A stretch of 64,000 bases of DNA from Gonatopus flavifemur (lineage: Eukaryota > Arthropoda > Insecta > Hymenoptera > Dryinidae), in assembly GCA_018340375.1 (NCBI GenBank), contig JAFFJZ010000009.1, positions 13,594,501 through 13,658,500 of the forward strand. Direction: 5' to 3'. This document shows, in pieces, positions 57,163-64,000 of this stretch. Below the pieces are notes generated by a model, which saw only the letters and a program-made list of their open reading frames with translations, was not told the origin of the DNA and did not search any database. The translations under genes and the position numbers were made by a program. Position 1 is the stretch's first letter, and the number at the start of each line of letters is the position of its first letter.

Positions 57163-59537
57163 TCAAATCATATTCACAGTATGCACCCAATTCAACAAGA
57201 ACATGCATACAAAAGTCTCTATAAACACTTGGCAGAATGCTCCTTTATGCTTTTGACAATAGAACCATTCAAAATCAATATATTTCTTCATTTGATTACT
57301 CAAAATTTCATAAACATTGGGTTTCGCGAATCGCGCAATAATTTGAGCCGAAAGTAAACGATGAGCTTCATGAAATATTTCCTTAAATACGGGTTCATTG
57401 TTGTTATCATCTGGTTTGAATATTTCTTTGCACTCTTCGCATGCTTTTATACTATGAAGTTTATTCCCAATTTTTCTGTATAACGTGCCACTACTGTAGA
57501 TACTACAAATGTTTGTATTATAGGTGGGGATTTGATTGTCAAATACACATGACTCATTCGATTTATATTCTGATGTCTGAGTATCTGTATCAACAGGTAT
57601 GATTGCTGTGTGTTCTTGCCTTGTTATTTTATTGTCATGTATCATGTCTTTCAAATTGAACAAGAATTCTCCTCCATCTGCTTCGCAATTGGCATGCATA
57701 GCATGTGGAGAGGATGAATTGTTTATTAGGAGTGCCTTATATGCACACGCGAATTGCCAGCAAGTTGGATTCACATTACGTTGTCCTTGTCCACGTATTC
57801 GACTAAAAAAATTTTCCAGGGGATCCTGATTAATATACCTCAGATTTAATTTCCGCAATCCATATTCCTGTGATTTCCTCCAAATAATTTCAAAATTGGT
57901 CAATGTGAATGTTAAATTATTCAAACAAGGTACTTTTTTCATCGGATTCGAAGTAATTTTGTTTACGAAACGCATTTTTGAAATCTCATTCCTTGCATTG
58001 GACCAAAATTGTGGATGTTCACTTTTAGAAGTAATCGCTTTGCGCCATGGTGCTTCTAAAGTTGCTCTAGTTCCCGCCATGGAATTGACCGAATCAAAAA
58101 CATCATTGAACAATCGTAACACATGTGCTGTATGTATTGCTTCTTGAGACATCTTCATGTTCCCTTCGGTCGTTGTAAAATATCCTATAACATGCCATAA
58201 ATATTTGAAGAGATCGCAATATGACAATCGATGAGAATATAAATTATAGGTTGAAGGATGGATGCGCGTGGCAGTATAATGATAATAATTTGCGAGGCTC
58301 TGCATTAAAGCAATATCAATTACCTGTTTGAAGTGCCTGTAATGAAATGTATCTCGCCATGCTTCTACTCAAAACTTGAGTGGCATATTTCACTCTCATC
58401 TTGGGAATTTTATTTGGATCCACATGTCGTTCATTAATATTGAATAATTTTCTGTCTAACTCAATATCATGAGTATCCATGTAATAAGCCAACCGTATGT
58501 GCTCCCCTTGAGCGAATTTCCTTTCTTCCAAAACTTTTTGAGGTTGGACATCATATTCTAAATGTTTGGTGACCATATTATTTCTTAAGGCTTTCATTAT
58601 ATGTGGTGGATCAAAAACTGGAACTATTTCATCGCCATCGACGTTGATTGTAGTGTGTGAATCTATTGAAAAATTGTTTAATGGTTATACATTTGAAACG
58701 ATTTGAGAGATATGATAATTGAAAAATATTCTTCATACTGAGAAAATGAGACTTACCCACCCGCTGTTCAATCGTATTTTCATTTGATAGTTTTAGTTTA
58801 TTTTGCATTTGAAGATGTTGAATTGCAGCTACATTCGTAGAGGCCTGATCGCAAACCGTCGCAATAATTTTTAAACCAGTCTTTTGGACTGCTCTTATTA
58901 TCGTTTTTGTGATTTCAGCTGAATCAAGAGATGTGGTTGAATGTTCACAAAATCCATAATATGAGGGAATTTTCCATCCACGATCAAGACCTCTTAACAT
59001 TTATACCAATGCGTGATCTATGAAATTTATTGTCACTTTGTCTCCAAAATTTTCAAAACCCACTATTCTTCGTGTTGTGGAATCAGAATCCAAATGAGGC
59101 TGTAGTGATACCTCATCCCACATCAAAATACAAAGTTTTTCTTTATCACTTTTCATGGTGTCAGCAATTTTTCTTGATCGATGTACAACTTGATGATGAA
59201 TTCCAGCATGCAATGGGATGCTCTTCAATACAGCTCTCAGAGTAACATCAGATGGTAGGGTAAATTTATCTTGCAGAAATCGATATGTTCTAGGCGATCG
59301 TTTATATAATGTGAGAGCCAAAAGTTTTCCATCAAGACTGAACCTTCGGCCTTTTGGTTTGAGTAAAACATTGTCCCACTGCATTTTCAAAAATACTTTT
59401 TGAGTCATGTTGAGATTTCGCATGACATATTCACATGCATTCGACATTGCAAAAGTTGTGGCTTCTTGAAGACGTGTTCGATATCTGAAAACAGAATCAT
59501 ACCCCATGAAGTCAATCAGTTGGATAAAATTCTTTGT
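57163..59537 (-). pseudogene. P-element (THAP9-like) transposase, two introns, one stop
   Basis: Cut-and-paste transposase of the P superfamily. Exon from about 59537 (acceptor TTGTTTTGTAG) with RTYRFLQDKFTLPSD and LMWDEVSLQPHL; an in-frame TAA at 59003-59001 follows DHALV; then MLRGLDRGW and ATVCDQASTN. Intron 1 is 58756-58663 (GTAAGT...AATAG) and joins in frame to VPVFDPPHIMKALRNN. Intron 2 is probably 58323-58185. The final exon to 57163 has NDVFDSVNS and QDPLENFFSRIRGQGQRNVNP, the family signature. The N-terminal THAP DNA-binding domain is absent; a MITE (about 59569-59908) lies upstream where it should continue. Inactive because of the stop and missing N terminus. Confidence 0.85.
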
Positions 59538-59568
59538 CTACAAAACAAACAAGCATTATGTTACATAA

Positions 59569-59908
59569 GAATCTTGAGCTTCCGGAGTGGAGCGGTGTCT
59601 CTGATCGGTTGGTTGCCGACGTTTCGCCATCATTGCGAGTGGCTCCTTCAGAGCAGTATGGACTGAAGAACCCTGCTAGAACGTGAAAAGAAACCGTATC
59701 AAAACATATGGAGGCATATTCAATTTCAATACGTTCTCATCCGGAAATTCCAACATGGGAAAGAAACCGACTTCAAACGTATGGAAACGTAACCCTATTG
59801 ACTTCGTTTCTGAATGACAGTTTTAGCAGGGAAGCCACCTGCAATGCTGGCGGAACGTCGGCAATCAATGGATCAGAGACGTGGCTCCACTCTGGAAGCC
59901 CAAGATCC
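59569..59908. mobile_element. 340-bp MITE upstream of the P-type exon
   Basis: The left arm (ATCTTGAGCTTCCGGAGTGG..., 59571-59652) and right arm (...CCACTCTGGAAGCCCAAGAT, ending 59906) are inverted with about 80 bp of imperfect match, including GTCTCTGATC and TTGCCGACGTT. It lies 32 bp from the P-type splice acceptor, in the presumed intron. Confidence 0.7.
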
Positions 59909-61200
59909 TTGTCTTCTTGAAAGTCACGGAAGAACATTCAGCGCACCATCGCTGAACAATTGATCATGTTATATACTAAATTAATACTCTAAATATGTGT
60001 AAATCACGATCTAATGATTTGTTATCCTGAATGAATGAAGAACATATATAGTGCTTGAAAAATTTTTGTTTCATATATTCGGTTTTTACATACGTCTGCA
60101 TAAATTATTGAAATTATGAGGGAGCACAAAATATATTTTTCATTTTTTTCAATGAATGTTATGTTGTTCCTTTAAATTTCCATCATTTTGACCAAAATGC
60201 GTCTTTTTCCTAGTGGTTATTATATGATTTCTGAAATAAATGACCCATCACAAGAATATATACGGGTGGTTCTCCTACCTAATCTTGCTTTGAGGTATAA
60301 CGATAATCGCAGATTGTTATGATGTATCGTGTAACTCTTCCATTACTGGTAGACATGAGATGCTTTGGACCTATTTTGTATGCTTATGTTCAGGTATGTT
60401 CTGATATTAGACTTTTATATCGAATGGAAAACTGGAAAGTTCATGACCGAAGTTTCAGTCACAGTAGAAGCTATAGCATCCTCATTTCACATGGAATATA
60501 GCACCTATCAGAAGTTTCATCTGATGCACATCATTTTGACATAGAACGCGTGGGAGTAAATAAGCTCTGTTCTGTTTTTTCAGACCCTCATAGAATTCAG
60601 TTAGAACTACAAATTCTCAAATTCCATCGATTTCGTACTGCGGTTTTATGAATCCGTTGTCACCCACCTTTGATGAGTTATGGGAAACTATGTCCTAATT
60701 AATAAATTATTGATAAAAATTGGAATTCAACCATGTAAACATTCGAGAAACGATCAAAGTTGATCGATGATATGGTTTGAAAGTTTTTTAATCGAATACC
60801 ATGAGAACAATCGAAATTTGTTGGTGGGTGTTCTTCAATTGATGAAATGAGGTGGGAATGGATTCATTACACTCACTGAAAACATCATATCCCCAAGAGA
60901 ACACGAGTCAAATAGATCAATTCTAGGTTGATTTCAGATGAATTCACATTCAACGTTAATTTAACCTTCAAATGTCCATAGCTATATTTTAAATTCAATA
61001 AAGGTTATTTGAACCTAAGTGTTCTCTCGAGGATGTGGGCCTGAAGGGCACAGAGCGGGACCCCTTCATGTCTATATACTCCATGCCAAACAGAGTGCAT
61101 CTGCTGGCTCTCTTAATCAAACCATCTCTCCAATTTTTCAGGAGAGAATTTACAAGAATAGATGAATTGAAAGAGGATGTTGATGCCATACTAAACATTC
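59909..61200. other. AT-rich sequence, no gene recognised
   Basis: The THAP exon expected upstream of the P-type transposase was looked for here on the minus strand and not found. Frames are short and lack domains. Confidence 0.4.
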
Positions 61201-61283
61201 CAGTTAGCGCATGAGTTCTGAAAAAGTTAATAACGAATGCTATGTATTCTTAAAGAACTCTTTTGGAACTCTTGTACTATCTG
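61201..61283. repeat. short MITE copy (AAGAACTCTTTTGGAACTC family)
   Basis: About 83 bp with CAGTTAGCGC at one end and GTACTATCTG at the other. Closely related to 63159-63241. Confidence 0.5.
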
Positions 61284-62357
61284 AGTTCGTCTATATGTAT
61301 CTGCTGTGCTATTATTACAGAATTACCATTCATACTCAAAAAAATACCTTGACCACACTATAAACGTTTAATAAAGAACATTTTACAGAAATGAAATTGA
61401 AAAATCGTACTTTGCCCCGTACAATTCTTTATGTATGCGGTGAAATAAACATGTGATGAAGTAATCCCAGCTCTCGACCGATTGTACAGAGAAGACTTAA
61501 TTATGGTGTATCATTTCACCAATATTTTGCACAAGGATTATTCAGAGGAACTGGGAATAATTCAATTTCATATTTGGAAATGTCAAGTATTACAGATCAT
61601 TTTCTGTATTCATTATCTTACAATTTCATATGTAATACTTTCAACGGATTTCCGAACCTTAATAAATAACCTGACACACTATGAAAGTAAAAATTATTAC
61701 AATAAACCCTTTATAGTTCTAACAATTATTACATAAACATTACATGAGGGAAGTAATAATTACAGGGTCTAAAATAATCAGGCTCTTAAAGATAAAAACG
61801 TTGAGAAAGTTTCTGTACTGCAGTTATAATGACCAGAAAATTGATTATAGCTGAATAAACTATCGATGTTTTAATTTACTATCTGTTCATTCCATATTCA
61901 TAATTATTTATATTATTCCATCATACAAAATACAACTCCTGATTTTATATTCAATTCAAAATTATATCATCAATGGATCTTTATTATGAATCAGGCTGTT
62001 AAGGGATTAATGACATTATTGACAAGTTGCAATGAATATCATTTGATAATATCAGTACGATTGAATATCGAATTTGAACTTGGTAACTTTGAAGAAGTAA
62101 AAATTCGATAGTTTGAATTTATTCAGTTTCAGAAGGAAATCAATCGAATTACAATAAGGTTCTTAAACGATGTGAGTGGTATTCGACTAATTTCAAGTTG
62201 GAAAACTCACTTCAGAATCGGAATGATAAGAACATTTTAGTCTCAATGTTCCCAATTCCATTCGAAAAATCGCATTTATATCCTGAAAATTGATATTCCA
62301 TTTTGTACTTGTCCTAAAAATTAAATTTTACATCAAAAAATTCCAAGAACACATCGT

Positions 62358-62460
62358 AGGCTTCCGATGTAACTGATCCAAGTGATCCGGATTACTTATC
62401 AACCAATCAAGAAGCTGGAAAAGTGATCCGGATCTCTTGGATCAGCTACTTCGGAAGCCT
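62358..62460. repeat. short palindromic repeat, copy 2
   Basis: 103 bp with inverted ends of about 35 bp starting AGGCTTCCGA and containing AAGTGATCCGGAT, related to 32652-32741. Its ends are more complete than in copy 1 and so define the family terminus. Confidence 0.7.
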
Positions 62461-63158
62461 CCATGTATCCATTAACTCTCTCGTAATGGTACACTTTATG
62501 GACCCAAGTTATCTAATATGTTATTAAGTTTAAACAAATAACACTTATTGTATACTTTAGATACCACCAGTGAGATTAAAAAATTCTCTTACAATACGTC
62601 CATGATTCTACAATCTGTAATAACCATTCCTAGTAAAACTGAATAAACCATATATATCGCATGTATGATTTTCAGAGGAAATTATATATAACTTATGCAT
62701 ATGAAATCCATATATCAATCATATATGGAATCATATGAAGTATATGATTTATTTCCACAAGAGATGTATTTTCTCAATATAATGAAATCTTCAAATTTCA
62801 ATTCTATGAACGACATTTTTCTGAACGACACTTTTTTTATGAACGACATGCCTTTCTTTTTAAGATACCATATTAGACATGAAGCATAAATTAGCGGTGG
62901 ATTCATATCACTTCTGATATAATTGGTTTATCAAATATTGAACCAGCTGGATCAAATAATTGGAGGGTTCTCAATCAGTTTTTAATACGGAGAATATTCG
63001 AATAAAATGTAATCAAGAATTGAATCAATTTACCGGTGGATTGTCTCCACGAGTTTAAGCTTCATATCTCTCTGGTGGAAATTTTTGATAGGATTGGATC
63101 AAATTGGATTAAATTTCTATCCGTTCGATCAAATTCTGGATTGGAACGGATTGTAACC

Positions 63159-63241
63159 CAGATAGCACAACGGTCCTGGAAAGATTCATAATGAATACAA
63201 TGCATTCATAAAGAACTCTTTTAGAACTCTTGTGCTATCTG
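63159..63241. repeat. short MITE copy (CAGATAGCAC ends)
   Basis: 83 bp with inverted CAGATAGCACAA / TTGTGCTATCTG ends and an internal AAAGAACTCTTTTAGAACTC shared with 61201-61283. Confidence 0.6.
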
Positions 63242-64000
63242 TGTAATACTATCCAAAGCGATCCAAAATATCCCCGTATCAACCAGGGCTAGACTGTTGA
63301 AAACTTTTGTAAACGTTCTCCATCCTAAAAAACGATACAAACATTGTCAATACTTTGCGTTACAATCACTTCATACACGCTATAAAAGTTTCATTTCTCA
63401 TGAACATTTGATGTACTTATATTCTTTCACAAATATAAATACCCTTGTTGAAAAAATCGTATACATTTTTCCAAAATTACTCCTTGGATAACGATCAAAA
63501 TTTCCTAAATAAATTATTTGACTTATATAACTTGAAACATTTTTGATACGGTTTTGCAAGTTTCATAAGTAATCACGAATCTTCATGCATTACTTTCAGA
63601 ATTCATCGAAATACACTCAGTATCCTTAAAGAAACTCATACAATTAATGTTTCGAAATCTTATAACATTTTTTCAACAGAGAAATTATGAACGACCACCT
63701 TTACGTCATCATGATACAAATTTAGTGTTCATAAAATTTATCTTCTGCACATATACTGGGCGACCCAGAATTTGCGAGCCGTATTTCACAGGCATATTCT
63801 TCAGTCAAAATGCAGTCATTTCCCGTTTGGACATTTTTTTTTTAGGCTGACTTTGCGAGATATGAGCATTTTTAGATTTCTCTTCAAATCCAAATGATTC
63901 AAAAGCACTGCATGGTACATACTTGAGCTGAACGCCATTCTGTGAGTTGGAAAACGGCGGATTTCTGGAAAAAATTGAACTATCATATCATTGTTTGTCC
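63242..64000. other. AT-rich end of window, no gene recognised
   Basis: Frames of 64-67 codons occur, but none shows domain or splice evidence. Confidence 0.4.

Overview
The window looks like a transposon-dense, AT-rich stretch of an insect genome. This rests on an intact env-bearing errantivirus-like LTR element, mariner, P-type, hAT-type and Helitron remnants, RTE-like and I/R1-like LINEs, and spliced small genes with arthropod-type signals. A parasitoid wasp or other hymenopteran is my guess, not something the sequence proves. I found no rRNA, no confident tRNA, no CRISPR array and no operon-like gene order. Nearly all long open frames belong to mobile elements.

Layout. 0.8-7.6 kb: a MITE, a Helitron 3' end, a mariner with perfect 38-bp ends and one nonsense codon, and a broken Helitron Rep/helicase reading leftwards. 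10.08-25.52 kb: a full-length RTE-like LINE with an 11-bp target duplication, split by a 12.08-kb LTR retroelement (12293-24374, minus strand). The LTRs differ at one base and gag, pol and env are open. 26.9-28.4 kb: a spliced gene or recent pseudogene, possibly OB-fold. 29.0-33.2 kb: a second Helitron 3' end and several foldback elements. 33.56-37.72 kb: a 4.15-kb foldback element with 1,019-bp arms. 38.5-42 kb: a mariner remnant, small repeats and one gene-like exon. 42.4-47.7 kb: a decayed RNase H-bearing LINE interrupted by a 2.94-kb insert that carries a complete-looking small gene (TATA box, intron holding a 75-bp minisatellite, start codon split by the intron, poly(A) signal). 51.09-55.60 kb: a 4.5-kb hAT-like foldback element with arms of about 2.1 kb and an 8-bp target duplication. 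57.2-59.5 kb: a P-element (THAP9-like) transposase with two spliceable introns and one stop. 59.9-64 kb: short repeats only.

The most interesting system is the LTR element. A leader exon (23595-23570) ends at a GTAAGC donor. It can join in frame to the open env frame, which lacks its own start and signal peptide, and also to a second acceptor of identical sequence and phase that opens a small cysteine-rich ORF downstream of env. One leader exon would therefore give N-terminal signal sequences to two proteins. Gag-Pol appears to be joined by -1 slippage at a TTTAAAC heptamer. Pol carries a long acidic/basic insert with a possible degenerate macro-like domain before the integrase, and Gag has four CCHC knuckles. 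All functional statements are read from sequence and family knowledge. No database search was run.
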